Below, piece by piece: positions 1-8,169 of a stretch of 64,000 nt of DNA. The notes under the pieces are model-generated. The model saw only the letters and a list, made by a program, of their open reading frames with translations, was not told the DNA's origin and did not search any database. Both the position numbers and the translations under genes were made by a program. The first letter of the stretch is position 1, and every line of letters starts with the position of its first letter. This DNA comes from AWTP1-13 sp963832445 (GTDB taxonomy: Bacteria > Pseudomonadota > Alphaproteobacteria > Rhizobiales > Hyphomicrobiaceae), in NCBI GenBank assembly GCA_963832445.1, contig CAWHUM010000018.1:1-64000 (forward strand), given 5' to 3'.

Positions 1-1
1 G

Positions 2-778
2 CTTCCCAGCGAGCCTTCGTTCGGCATCTCGGCGCTGCTCTTCGCCGCCAGCGCGGCGGTGACGATCGTCTGGTGCGCGTCCATGTCGGCGATGGGCGGG
101 ATGCCGATGCCCGGCGATTGGACAATGTCGATGGCATGGATGCGGATGCCCGGACAGACGTGGCCCGGCGCCGCGGCGTCGTTCCTCGGCATGTGGGTCG
201 TGATGATGGTGGCGATGATGCTGCCGTCCTTGGTCCCGATGCTGTGGCGCTACCGCGAGGCCGTCGGCAGGACAGGTGAGACGCGCCTCGGTCGGCTGAC
301 CGCGCTCGTGGGCGTGGGGTACTTCTTCGTGTGGACCGTGTTCGGAATGGCCGCCTTTCCGCTGGGCGTCGCGCTGGCGGCGGTCGAGATGCAGCAGCCG
401 GCGCTGGCGCGCGCCGTTCCGATCGCGGTCGGTGTGGTCGTCCTGATCGCCGGCGCCCTCCAGCTCACCGCGTGGAAGGCGCGTCACCTTGCCTGCTGCC
501 GGGAGGCACCCGGGCGCGGCCGCACGCTGCCGGCCGACGCCGGCACGGCCTGGCGACACGGCCTGCGCCTCGGCCTCCACTGCAGCCACTGCTGTGCCGG
601 TCTGATGGCGATCCTCCTGGTCATCGGGGTCATGGACCTTCGCGCGATGGCTGTCGTGGCGGCAGCCATCACCGTCGAACGTCTCGCACCGGCCGGTGAG
701 CGCGTCGCGCGAGCCATCGGGGCCGTCGTCGTCGGGGCAGGGTTGTTTCTGATCGCGCGAGCAGCCGGGCTCGGATGA
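2..778 (+). CDS. DUF2182 predicted metal-binding membrane protein (5' end outside window)
   Basis: Multi-pass inner-membrane protein with the features of the DUF2182 family, whose biochemical role is unknown. The N-terminal methionine-rich stretch (MSAMGGMPMPG..), an M-rich first membrane helix (MWVVMMVAMMLPS) and a conserved HCSHCC motif near residue 175 are typical and suggest metal binding. The frame stays open upstream of the GTG at 59 to the window edge and reads ISALLFAASAAVT, which belongs to the first membrane segment of the family, so the true start lies outside the window. It is followed by about 180 bp with no recognisable gene. Confidence 0.75.
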   Translation, partial: LPSEPSFGISALLFAASAAVTIVWCASMSAMGGMPMPGDWTMSMAWMRMPGQTWPGAAASFLGMWVVMMVAMMLPSLVPMLWRYREAVGRTGETRLGRLTALVGVGYFFVWTVFGMAAFPLGVALAAVEMQQPALARAVPIAVGVVVLIAGALQLTAWKARHLACCREAPGRGRTLPADAGTAWRHGLRLGLHCSHCCAGLMAILLVIGVMDLRAMAVVAAAITVERLAPAGERVARAIGAVVVGAGLFLIARAAGLG

Positions 779-957
779 TGCTCCGGCGATTCCCTTGGCT
801 CAGGGGGGTGAGATCTGTCTGGAAGGCAGGTTGAAAATAGTTCAGACTACGGGACGAGCGACAAGAGGGACCGCGGCTAGCGCGGCCCCAGAAAGAAGGA
901 AATCCCGACGGGTGAGTGAGCGCATATTTCGTACAACGAATTGCCCCACTCCTTGGT

Positions 958-2095
958 TCATTGCTCCTCGTCCTGGCCGCCTTCTTCCCTCTCCAGAGAC
1001 AGTGGAGTTATGGCGCCAAACAGTCCGTGCTCCTCGTCTTCTATCCCTGCGGCGAAGTAAAGGGTAGAGCTGGATCCCGCGTTACCGTCGTTGCCGAAAC
1101 CGATTCCCCACAGGCCTTCGATCGTCAGCTTGCCCTGACATCCTCTCAGGACGCCTCGAAACTTCCCGGTCTGGGGGTTGAAGGCCACGATTTGACCGCT
1201 TCCGAACATCCCGACCAGCAAAGCGTTGCTGAACCGGCCGAAGTTATCGGGGGCAAGCGCGATGCCCCAGGGAGCGTTCATCCAGGTGCCGCGCTGCAAG
1301 CTCATGATAAGCTCACCGGAGGGAGTGAAGGCATCGACGTACCCCCGCCGTTTTCCTGTCACTTCCTCGGGTTGATCCTCCTCCTTTTTCGCAAACATCA
1401 CGTACACGGTTCCGTTAATGTTCTGGACGTTAAAGGGGGAGAAGTCCGCAGGTACATTGGCATCCTTGAACGCGTCTGGTCCGAGATCGACTGCTCCAAA
1501 ACTCGAATCGAAAACGTCGATTCGTCCCTGCCCGAAGTTCGCCGCATACAGGTAATTGTTTCCCCCTGTGCTCGCTATTGTGACTCCGAAGTAAGCGGCA
1601 TCCGGAGTTGTCACCTTCAGGACGGCTTGGGTGGCATTGGCACGGGTTCCAGGCGGAAATCGTGCCGTCTATCGACGCAAAGATGAATACAGCCGGGACT
1701 CCGCTCGACACTTCGAACCCGCCGACGTCGTTGAAAACGATCCCTGTCGGTTCAGCGGGTCCGGTAGCGCCAGGAACTGCGACTATTAGTGGAGACGCCG
1801 CGGGGAAAGGATCGCCCGCCCCATTTTTCACGAGTGACAGGGCTGTTCCGGCAGCGTTTATCCACCACGGACCGGTGGCGCTCCGCGCAATGCCCCAGGA
1901 ATTGACCAGGTTCTCGTCGGTGTGAAGAGCAGTGCCGGGAAGATCTGAGATCAATTCAATGACCTCGTACTGCCCACCCGACCTCTGTTGTTGCTGCTGT
2001 GCGAAAAGCAGATTGGGAGACTGAAAAGTGGTGAGAGTCGAAAGCGCGATCAGAACACACAGGTACCCTGGCAAACCAACGTTTTTTGTTGGCAT
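958..2095 (-). CDS. TIGR03118-family secreted protein, one frameshift
   Basis: The product starts with a signal peptide-like segment (residues about 8-32) and continues as a beta-propeller-like protein of the TIGR03118 family, for which no function is established. The ATG at 2095 is preceded by a strong AAGGAGG. Translation is in one frame from 2095 to about 1643, then in another to the stop at 958. Removing one T near 1643 restores the family phrase NPANATQAVLKV. The C-terminal part carries the typical LYFAAGIEDEEHGLFGAI motif. Reconstructed length is about 379 residues, normal for the family. Such genes are common in Acidobacteria and soil bacteria, which fits the foreign-looking character of the first 7 kb. 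Confidence 0.7.
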
Positions 2096-2258
2096 GTGAG
2101 CCTCCTTAGAGCCTGGGGAACGGAAGGTTTTGCAAAGGATACTGCTAGACGTGAAAGCCGAATGTCAGCCGATCACCAATTCGCGCGTAGGAGTAATTTC
2201 CCCTGCAACTTTCTCTTGTCGTCCGTCGCTTCGCGCTTGCACGCGGCCGAAGACAACA

Positions 2259-2352
2259 AAGGAAGATCTGATTCGGATCAAGCGGTCTTCGGGTCGCCGT
2301 CAAGACCTTACCGACGCGGAGCGGTTGGAGAGTAGATCTGCCTGGCGCGGCA
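2259..2352 (+). repeat. Stray copy of the 3' end of the nucleotidyltransferase gene
   Basis: This segment aligns without gaps to positions 5256-5349, the last codons and immediate downstream bases of the nucleotidyltransferase gene. By eye about 79 of 94 positions agree. It still encodes the equivalent peptide (KEDLIRIKRSSGR..DAERLES), but no start, nucleotidyltransferase core or stop at the homologous place is present. It is a diverged duplication or the remnant of a second copy. The rest of the 2.1-2.38 kb interval shows nothing recognisable. Confidence 0.7.
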
Positions 2353-2378
2353 CGCCGCCCTCTTTAGCGGGACGTCTG

Positions 2379-2768
2379 CTAGCGGATAACCAGGATTTCC
2401 ACGTTTGACGCCAAGGGAACGCCGCCCTCTCCTTCCAACTTCAGAACCGACCGATAAGCCTGCACGGTATATGTCCCGTCAAGAGACATGTCAAAACGGC
2501 GACTCAGGTTCAACTTGTACTCTATCTGCTCGCCTGGCGATACCGTCACTACTTTGCTTCGATAAACGCCGGGCCCTTCACGTAACCTCTTCTGGTACTG
2601 CAGGTCATCTACCTGCTTGCCTGCGCGGTCTTTGATTTCAAAGCTAAAATCAACGTCGCTACCGTCTTCGACTAATAGAAGAAGCTTCTCAGAAACGTTC
2701 TTTACCTTCGCTGTCACGAAAACCGGGTATCCCCCATCAATCTCATTTTGATCGAGGCTGATTGACAT
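2379..2768 (-). CDS. Hypothetical protein, beta-sandwich-like, possibly 5' truncated
   Basis: This 129-residue product is not recognised. Alternating hydrophobic strands and phrases such as PVFVTAKVKNVSEK, VTVSPGEQIEYKLNLS and DGTYTVQAYRS resemble immunoglobulin-like or BsuPI-like extracellular beta-sandwich domains, so a role in protein interaction outside the cytoplasm is plausible but unproven. The ATG at 2768 lacks a clear ribosome-binding site, and the frame stays open upstream to about 2811 (NARNSRERNQGFA..), so it may be the tail of a longer secreted protein whose front has been lost next to the decayed hydrolase. Confidence 0.5.
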   Translation of the reverse strand: MSISLDQNEIDGGYPVFVTAKVKNVSEKLLLLVEDGSDVDFSFEIKDRAGKQVDDLQYQKRLREGPGVYRSKVVTVSPGEQIEYKLNLSRRFDMSLDGTYTVQAYRSVLKLEGEGGVPLASNVEILVIR

Positions 2769-2858
2769 CGCGAAGCCTTGATTGCGTTCGCGCGAATTCC
2801 TCGCGTTGAATTATGAAGCGAAAAGGGGAATGTCCCCTTCTCTCTCTCACCCCTTTTC

Positions 2859-3797
2859 TCAGGCCTTGGTCGGTTGCAGCCATCGATCCAGCCAACTCTT
2901 GAAGGCGTCATCCTGCATCTCGCGCCCGAAGACATGAGGCTTGTCGTAGAACCGACCTGAAAGCGTCGCTCGCTCCGGCGCGCTCGTAAATCGCCGCCAG
3001 TTCTCCGGCGATTTTCGCATGCCCGGATCGGGTAGAGCGCGTCCCGGGGACAGAACTGGACCATCAGCGGTTTGGGCACCATGCAGCCGAGTAGATCCGG
3101 AAGGTCCAAGAAGGCGTGAGCCCAGGCAGGAAGTGCATGAAGCTGTGAGTGTCGACATGCGCGGGATCATTCCCGTACGTTGACATCCAGCCAACGAGAC
3201 CGCGCAACTGGATCCGGTCGTCGAGCGCGGCCAGGTAGTCGGTCCGGTCACCGCCCATCGAGATTCCGAGACAACCTATTCGTCGGGATCGACTTCCGGA
3301 CGGCTGACCAGGTAGTCGATCGTGCGGATGTCGTCCCAGTGCGCAATGCCCTGCCAGGTGGTTCCTGCCCAAAAGAGGATTTGGCAAAAGTCGGCTCGCC
3401 GGTCTGCGCGCGGTTGAACTTGCCTGACCTCTTCCACGGACAGGGTGTCCGCTGCGACCGGTAAACGCCTTCTGATTGGGAAGAGGGTTCTCGTTCGCCG
3501 AAGTAGAAGCAGTCGATGCTGATAACCACGTAACCGCGCGGCACGTTCGAGGAGGCCGACCGTCCTTCGGAGTTGTCGATCCGGTACGTGATGATCGAAG
3601 GGTGGTCTCCTCCCGGCATCGGCATCACCTTCTCTTTCCCGAATACGAACATTCCTCCGTGCGAGTGGAGGTCAACGATCCCCGGTGGACGGCCGGAGAA
3701 CCCCTTCGGGACGAGCACGAAAGCCGGCACCCGAAACCAGGGGGTCGTGGAGAATTCGACCTTTTCCTGGACGTAGTCATCGAACTCCCATCTCTAA
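2859..3797 (-). pseudogene. Decayed alpha/beta hydrolase (dienelactone hydrolase / acetyl esterase type)
   Basis: Pieces of one alpha/beta hydrolase are spread over three minus-strand frames. The N-terminal part (..PWFRVPAFVLVPKGFSG.., then DLHSHGG) reads from about 3797 to 3420. The nucleophile elbow GCLGISMGG (G-x-S-x-G) lies in a second frame near 3270. The acid loop QFCPRDALYP lies near 3040 in another frame, and the histidine segment YDKPHVFGREM with DAFKSWLDRWL ends at 2859. All catalytic triad elements are visible but no frame joins them, and no start codon precedes the first segment. At least three indels are needed to restore it, so it is called a pseudogene, although consensus error could account for part of this. 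Confidence 0.65.
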
Positions 3798-4041
3798 AAT
3801 GAGGTGAATACCTGCACTGGCCCCCTATTTATTATGAGGGGATATCGGCGCTCAACGCCCAGCTTCCAGGATCGCGTCTACGCTTCGTCCGCCTTCGGTT
3901 GCCTCCGACGGGAAGACTCGCTTCCGGCTGGTGGCTATCCTTTGCCGGGTGGGCTTCCTTCCCACAAGCCCTTCTGAAAGGTTTCGGTTACTCCCATGTC
4001 ACCTCATGTCATCACTTTCCCCTTTCCCAGGTTTACCCTGG
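3798..4041. other. Non-coding spacer between two hydrolase remnants
   Basis: No gene could be supported here. The stretch separates the minus-strand hydrolase remnant from the plus-strand hydrolase remnant. Its base composition (pyrimidine-rich, many CTTCC and CCCTT words) differs from the dense coding region further right. It could hold the end of a lost mobile element, but no inverted repeat, target duplication or transposase fragment could be shown. Confidence 0.4.
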
Positions 4042-4289
4042 CGCCATCCCCTTATTCCCTTCCATGAGCTCCACGCGCTTATAGCCCCTCGGCCTTTTTT
4101 CGTCGCCGGCGGTTCAGAGGATCCCCCGGAACGAGGGAGTGCGCTCAACCAACGATCGTCGCTCTCAATCGCCTTCTGGGACACCCAAACCGTGTTGGAA
4201 TGTCCAGTTGCCCCGAGCACAAGATCTCCCCGGAAGCAAACGAGCAGATCTGCCTGTTCTTCGAGTGTTTTCTGAAGGAGCAGGTCTAA
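4042..4289 (+). pseudogene. C-terminal remnant of an alpha/beta hydrolase (glucuronoyl/acetylxylan esterase-like)
   Basis: The first frame reads FHELHALIAPRPFFVAGG with SEDPPERG, the conserved acid-loop region of large carbohydrate esterases of this type. After a frameshift near 4145 the other frame reads ALNRLLGHPNRVGM, then SPEANEQICLFFECFLKEQV and a stop at 4287-4289, the usual family C-terminus. The catalytic histidine position is probably the EHK segment. Only about 80 of the several hundred residues expected remain, with no start, so this is a remnant. It is on the opposite strand to the other hydrolase remnant, so the two are not one gene. Confidence 0.6.
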
Positions 4290-4738
4290 CAGCAAACGAT
4301 GCGGTCCGGTGACCGGGCTACGATTTTCAGTTTGTATTGAAGTTGAAGGGGACAACTCCAGGACAGGAAGATCCAGTCGTCATTCGTTCACTGAGGGCTC
4401 GCCAGGATGAACCAGCCGATCAGCTTAAAATCGAAAAACAGGGGGTGAAAGTGAAACGACCGGGGCGATATCAGCTGCAAGACCCTCGTCGACCCTCGTT
4501 TTGAGGCATTTCCAATCCATCGTTAATCTCGGTCCGACCCAGTTTTGCTCCATCGATCTCAGAACGTTCATCATCATGCCAGCGACTTGTCTGTGATGGT
4601 AAACGGTTCTCGACACGTTTTTGTGGACCTGAACTGAACAACACCACACGGCGAAGCTTATTGCCGAACAAACACCCAGAGCGAGCAAAGGCGGGCTGCT
4701 ATTGGACAGTTGCTTTTCTGCAGTGCGATAATCGGGCC
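4290..4738. other. 449-bp stretch with no supported gene
   Basis: A minus-strand open frame covers part of this stretch but has no convincing ribosome-binding site or family resemblance, and it runs on through the real plus-strand gene at 4739. No hairpin terminator, repeat or RNA gene was recognised. It may hold the promoter of the small protein/nucleotidyltransferase pair that follows. Confidence 0.4.
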
Positions 4739-4942
4739 ATGGCAAGGCGCCGAATTGTCGAACACTATGGCCGTTGGGATGCCGATAGCCGCTCTTTTGA
4801 CCAGGCATTCTGGCAGGCCCAGGGGCCGACGGCGATCTTCGAGGCTGCCGAACAAATGATTCGCGACTATCTGCTGCTGCGCACCGGTCATGCTGACACA
4901 CCCCGACTTCAAAGAACTGTTGAGTGTTTTCAACGCGCATAG
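4739..4942 (+). CDS. Small partner protein upstream of nucleotidyltransferase
   Basis: This 67-residue charged protein (MARRRIVEHYGRWDADS.., ending ..RTVECFQRA) is not assigned to a named family here. Its 3' end overlaps the start of the downstream nucleotidyltransferase by 53 bp in another frame, so the two are almost certainly co-translated. Small genes directly in front of MNT-type nucleotidyltransferases often encode the second half of a two-gene module, which makes a partner or antitoxin-like role a reasonable inference. An ATG at 4661 in the same frame is possible, but its extension looks non-coding, so 4739 is preferred. Confidence 0.5.
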   Translation: MARRRIVEHYGRWDADSRSFDQAFWQAQGPTAIFEAAEQMIRDYLLLRTGHADTPRLQRTVECFQRA

Positions 4943-5342
4943 CGTCCGCTACCTGGTCGTCGGCGGCTATGCGGTCATGATGTACTCCGAACCGCGCTTT
5001 ACCAAGGACCTGGATCTCTGGATTTCGGTTGACCCCGAAAATGCCCGCGCCGTCTATTCAGCCCTTAGAGCTTTCGGGGCGCCACTATCCGGCCTGACCG
5101 AAGAGAGCTTCTCCCAAGAGGGCTTCTTCTACCAGATGGGCGTACCGCCCGTGCGGGTGGACGTCATGATGTCCCTTCCCGGGATGAGTTTCGACGAGGC
5201 GTGGCCTCGTCGCATGATGCTTGAGATCGAGGAAACCGCTATTCCTTTTATCTCGAAGGAGGACCTGATTCGGATCAAGCGAGCGTCTGGTCGTCCTCAA
5301 GACCTGATCGACGCGGAGCGGTTGGAGAGCGGATCTGAATAG
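4890..5342 (+). CDS. MNT/AbiEii-type nucleotidyltransferase
   Basis: This 150-residue protein has the nucleotidyltransferase-fold signature: a G-G-Y-A-V motif at residues 25-29 (VVGGYAVMMYSEPR) followed by TKDLDLWI with the paired acidic residues that bind metal, and a third strand with PVRVDVMMS. The C-terminal helix contains KEDLIRIKR and DAERLE, found in small toxin-associated nucleotidyltransferases. Members of this superfamily act as antitoxins or toxins that transfer nucleotides to proteins or tRNA. The gene overlaps the small upstream gene. Its 3' end has a diverged second copy at 2259-2352. Confidence 0.75.
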   Translation: MLTHPDFKELLSVFNAHSVRYLVVGGYAVMMYSEPRFTKDLDLWISVDPENARAVYSALRAFGAPLSGLTEESFSQEGFFYQMGVPPVRVDVMMSLPGMSFDEAWPRRMMLEIEETAIPFISKEDLIRIKRASGRPQDLIDAERLESGSE

Positions 5343-5414
5343 CGCGGCAGACTGACATCTACTTCTTGGCCGTGGCCACCTTGCCCACCGCACTTTGCTG
5401 TCACTGGCGGCATT

Positions 5415-6441
5415 TTATCTCACCTTCGCTCGAATCTCGGCAAGCATCGTCGACAGCTCGGAGCGAGCGAAGACTCTCCCTCTCACGCCTTCAAGGCGAA
5501 GAGCAGAAAACTGATCCGCCATCTCTCCGTCGGTGGTCACATAGTCCACGTAAGGGGCAGTCGTTAGCGTGGCGATGTCGATCGAGTCCGAGGGGTGGAT
5601 TTCTCTCTGTTTGTTCTTTGCCAGCAACTTTGGGATTTCCATCGCTATCGTGAAGGCCAAAAAATTCGAAGGATTCTTCCTAAGCTGAACGCACAGCTCG
5701 CTCAGTTCCTCCCGGCTGATGTCAGGCAGCTGCAGGTTCACCTGAATGGCCAGCAGCGCCGTCGCAAATCTGTCCGGGTCTGTCGTTTCACGCACTTATT
5801 GAGGAGATCGCCGAGATCCGGGAACGGCGACTTGAATCCCGCAGGAACTTCGGCTTCGAATCCAAATTGCTGCGCGCTCCTGCGGCTCGCTTCCTCAAAT
5901 TCAGGAGCGGCCAAATAGCTTCTAATCTGACCCCGCCCGTCGGGGTCCCTAAGCACTTCTAAGCCGGCCCGTTCTGATGCACGCTTCCGTGCCTCCGCCT
6001 CCCTTTTGGGGAGATCGGGATTACCGGTCAGTTCTCGGCTTTCGACCTGCGCTTTTGCCATCATCTCTCTCGCCCGCCTGGCTGTTCTCATGCCAAATGC
6101 CACCTGGGGGTCGGATATCGCAGAGATAAAGTCGGATACGGAGAACGGGAGGAAGTCGAGTCGCTGAAACACCTGATTCCTCAGTCGCCTGAGGGCATTG
6201 TCCATCTTCATCGAGGCGGATCGGAAAGAAGAAAATAGAGGACAGCACCTGCTTCCTCAACCCGACCCTTCCATTTCAGCAGTTTTTCCTGTGGCCAGCA
6301 CCACTCGATGCAGAGGTGAGGCACGACCAAAGCTGCATGCCTCTGCCTCAAGATTTCATTTAACCCAGCCAACTGATCGGAACATAGGTTTCCATCGGCC
6401 CAGTCGCTGTGAACGTTGGTGTCCAAAACCATACGCAACAT
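5415..6441 (-). pseudogene. PIN-like nuclease gene split into three frames
   Basis: The ATG at 6441 has a good AGGAGGG in front and begins MLRMVLDTNVHSDWADG, the first acidic motif of PIN nucleases. This frame stops at 6208, where a second frame opens with an ATGA overlap (6208-6211) and runs to 5738. A third frame overlapping it runs to 5415 and contains DSIDIATL and PYVDYVTTDGEM, the C-terminal acidic motif of PIN domains. The combined length of about 345 residues means the PIN core would contain a large helical insertion, as in some PIN-like families. Either two indels broke one gene, or the middle ORF is a coupled gene; the motif order favours one broken gene. Confidence 0.55.
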
Positions 6442-6629
6442 AGCGCCCTCCTCTTCTCTTGCATGGCAGGGCTTACTTTCGGATTGCCTCAAAATTCGCC
6501 CGATACTTCTCGACCTGTTCCGCCGAGCCATGGCAGGTGCCGTGTCTAAACTTATAACTATTTAGCCGCTCGGAATAGGTATCAGGCTGAGTAGTTTAGA
6601 TACGGGCTCCGGTAGGAGGCAGCAACGGT

Positions 6630-6899
6630 TCAGTGTTTCTTCCCACAGACCCAGAGCCGTTCGTGAGTGTGGAGCCCGAGTTTCGAAATGACGCTCGGAA
6701 ATAACTCGCGCAGCACGGCCTTGGCGACATCAATCGCGAGTTCCGCCTCGCCCGGTTCCGCTTTTGCCGCCTCATGAACAACCTTGTTTCGGGAAGAGTT
6801 GATCTTAGAGATTTCCTCCCAAAGCGTTCGGTTCTGCCCAGCGCGCTTGAAAGCACTAACATCGACGCCGCCGTTCAGTTCTCGCGGAACCCCTGGTCC
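6630..6899 (-). pseudogene. Truncated HEPN-like domain fragment
   Basis: An 89-residue open frame with no start codon ends at 6630-6632. It reads ..LWEEISKINSSRNKVVHEAA.., in which R-x4-H (RNKVVH) in a helical context matches the HEPN RNase motif. The remainder (AELAIDVAKAVLRELFPSVI) is helical. The frame is closed upstream by TAG at 6900-6902, inside a short degenerate repeat at the boundary with the ugp operon, so the 5' part has been cut away. HEPN proteins partner with MNT nucleotidyltransferases in toxin-antitoxin pairs, but this fragment is 1.3 kb from the nucleotidyltransferase and on the other strand. Confidence 0.45.
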
Positions 6900-6956
6900 C
6901 TAGAACCTGATCCCTGAAACCTGGTCTACCCGCGCGCGGGGAGAGGGGGGGACACG

Positions 6957-8031
6957 CTACGCGCCGCGGCGCAGGCTGTTGCCCGAGGCTGGATCGAACA
7001 GGTGCACCGCCTCCGGCGGAGCACTGAGTCCGAAGCTCGTGCCCTCCGGAGCCGGCCCCGACAGGGCCACCACCATGCCTGCCTCGCCGACCATGCCATG
7101 GAACAGGCGCGTGGCGCCGAGCTCCTCGGCGAAATCCTTGGCGAAGGTGAGCGCGCCGTTGCCCGCAGCCGCGAGCCGGAAGTCCTCGGGGCGGATGCCG
7201 ACCTCCACCTGACGGCCAGCCTCCACCGGAAACCGCGCCGCATCGAAGCTCAGGCGCCCGCCGCCAATCTCCACCACGCCCGGCTCGGCCACGCGGGCAG
7301 GCGCCAGGTTCATGGAGGGCGAGCCGATGAAGGTGGCGACGAACCGCGTCGCCGGAAAGCGATAGACGTCGTTCGGCGCCCCGGTCTGCTCCACGCGGCC
7401 CTGGTTCATCACCACGACGGTGTCGGCCATGGTCATGGCCTCGATCTGGTCGTGGGTGACGAAGATCGAGGTGGCCTTGAGGCGATTGTGCAGGCGGCGG
7501 ATCTCGATGCGCATCTGCACGCGCAGCTTGGCGTCGAGATTGGACAGCGGCTCGTCGAACAGGAAGGCCTGCGGCTCGCGCACGATGGCGCGGCCCATGG
7601 CGACGCGCTGGCGCTGGCCGCCGGAAAGCTCGCGCGGGCGGCGCTTGAGGAAATCGCCGATGGCGAGCAGCTTGGCGGCCTCGGCGACGCGCTTTTCGAT
7701 GTCGGGCTTGGCGACGCCGCGGTTCCTGAGGCCGTAGGCCATGTTGTCGTAGACCGACATGTGCGGATAGAGCGCGTAGTTTTGGAACACCATGGCGATG
7801 TCGCGGTCGGCGGGTTCGACCTGGTTGACGTTGCGGCCGCCGATGGAGATGGTGCCCGCTAGTGATGGTCTCGAGGCCGGCGATCATCCGGAGCAAGGTG
7901 GACTTGCCGCAGCCGGAGGGGCCGAGCAGCACGGTGAACGAGCCGTCGGGAATGGCGAGCGATACGCCCTTCACGGCCTCCACGCCGCCGGCGTAGACCT
8001 TGCGCACATTGTCGAGCGTCACCGAGGCCAT
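6957..8031 (-). CDS. ugpC: UgpC/MalK-type ABC transporter ATP-binding protein, one frameshift
   Basis: ATPase of a carbohydrate or glycerol-phosphate importer. The N-terminal frame starts at the ATG at 8031 (MASVTLDNVRKVYAGG) and contains Walker A GPSGCGKST. After a +1 shift near 7857 the frame to 6957 has a Q-loop (MVFQNYALYPHMSV), signature LSGGQRQRVAMGRA, Walker B FLFDEPLSNLD, H-loop VTHDQ and a C-terminal TOBE region (IRPEDFRL). Deleting one G restores TSGTISIGG. The reconstructed size of about 357 residues is normal for UgpC/MsmX. It is the last gene of a minus-strand operon with the permeases and binding protein and would couple ATP hydrolysis to import through UgpA/UgpE. Confidence 0.85.
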
Positions 8032-8066
8032 GCTGTGCTCCGCCGCGCAGCGCGCGCTGCACGCGT

Positions 8067-8157
8067 CGCAGGTTGGGTCAAGCGAAGCGCAGACCCAACG
8101 CAAGTAGGGCTTGGAATGTTGTGTTGGGTCATCGCTGACGCTCGACCCAACCTACGA
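8067..8157. repeat. Pair of REP-like palindromes (GTTGGGTC...GACCCAAC)
   Basis: Two stem-loop units lie between ugpE and ugpC. Unit one (about 8067-8100) pairs GTTGGGTC with GACCCAAC around AAGCGAAGCGCA. Unit two (about 8119-8157) pairs GTTGGGTC with GACCCAAC around ATCGCTGACGCTC. The unit flanks (GCAGG / CCTACG) are also complementary between units. This is the architecture of alphaproteobacterial REP doublets, which can stabilise mRNA ends or tune expression within an operon. Confidence 0.75.
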
Positions 8158-8169
8158 GGCGGCAACGCA

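Noticed and set aside
795..1067. Plus-strand open frame of 90 codons after the DUF2182 gene
   Set aside because: Overlaps the TIGR03118 gene on the other strand and has no coding character.
3840..4000. Possible end of a lost insertion sequence
   Set aside because: The words looked reminiscent of IS termini, but no inverted ends, target duplication or transposase fragment could be shown.
4425..4940. Minus-strand open frame of 171 codons before the nucleotidyltransferase
   Set aside because: No ribosome-binding site or recognisable domain, and it overlaps the better supported plus-strand gene at 4739.
6596..6862. 88-codon minus-strand frame with ATG at 6862
   Set aside because: Arg/Ser-rich shadow; the neighbouring frame (6630-6899) gives a sensible helical domain with an R-x4-H motif.
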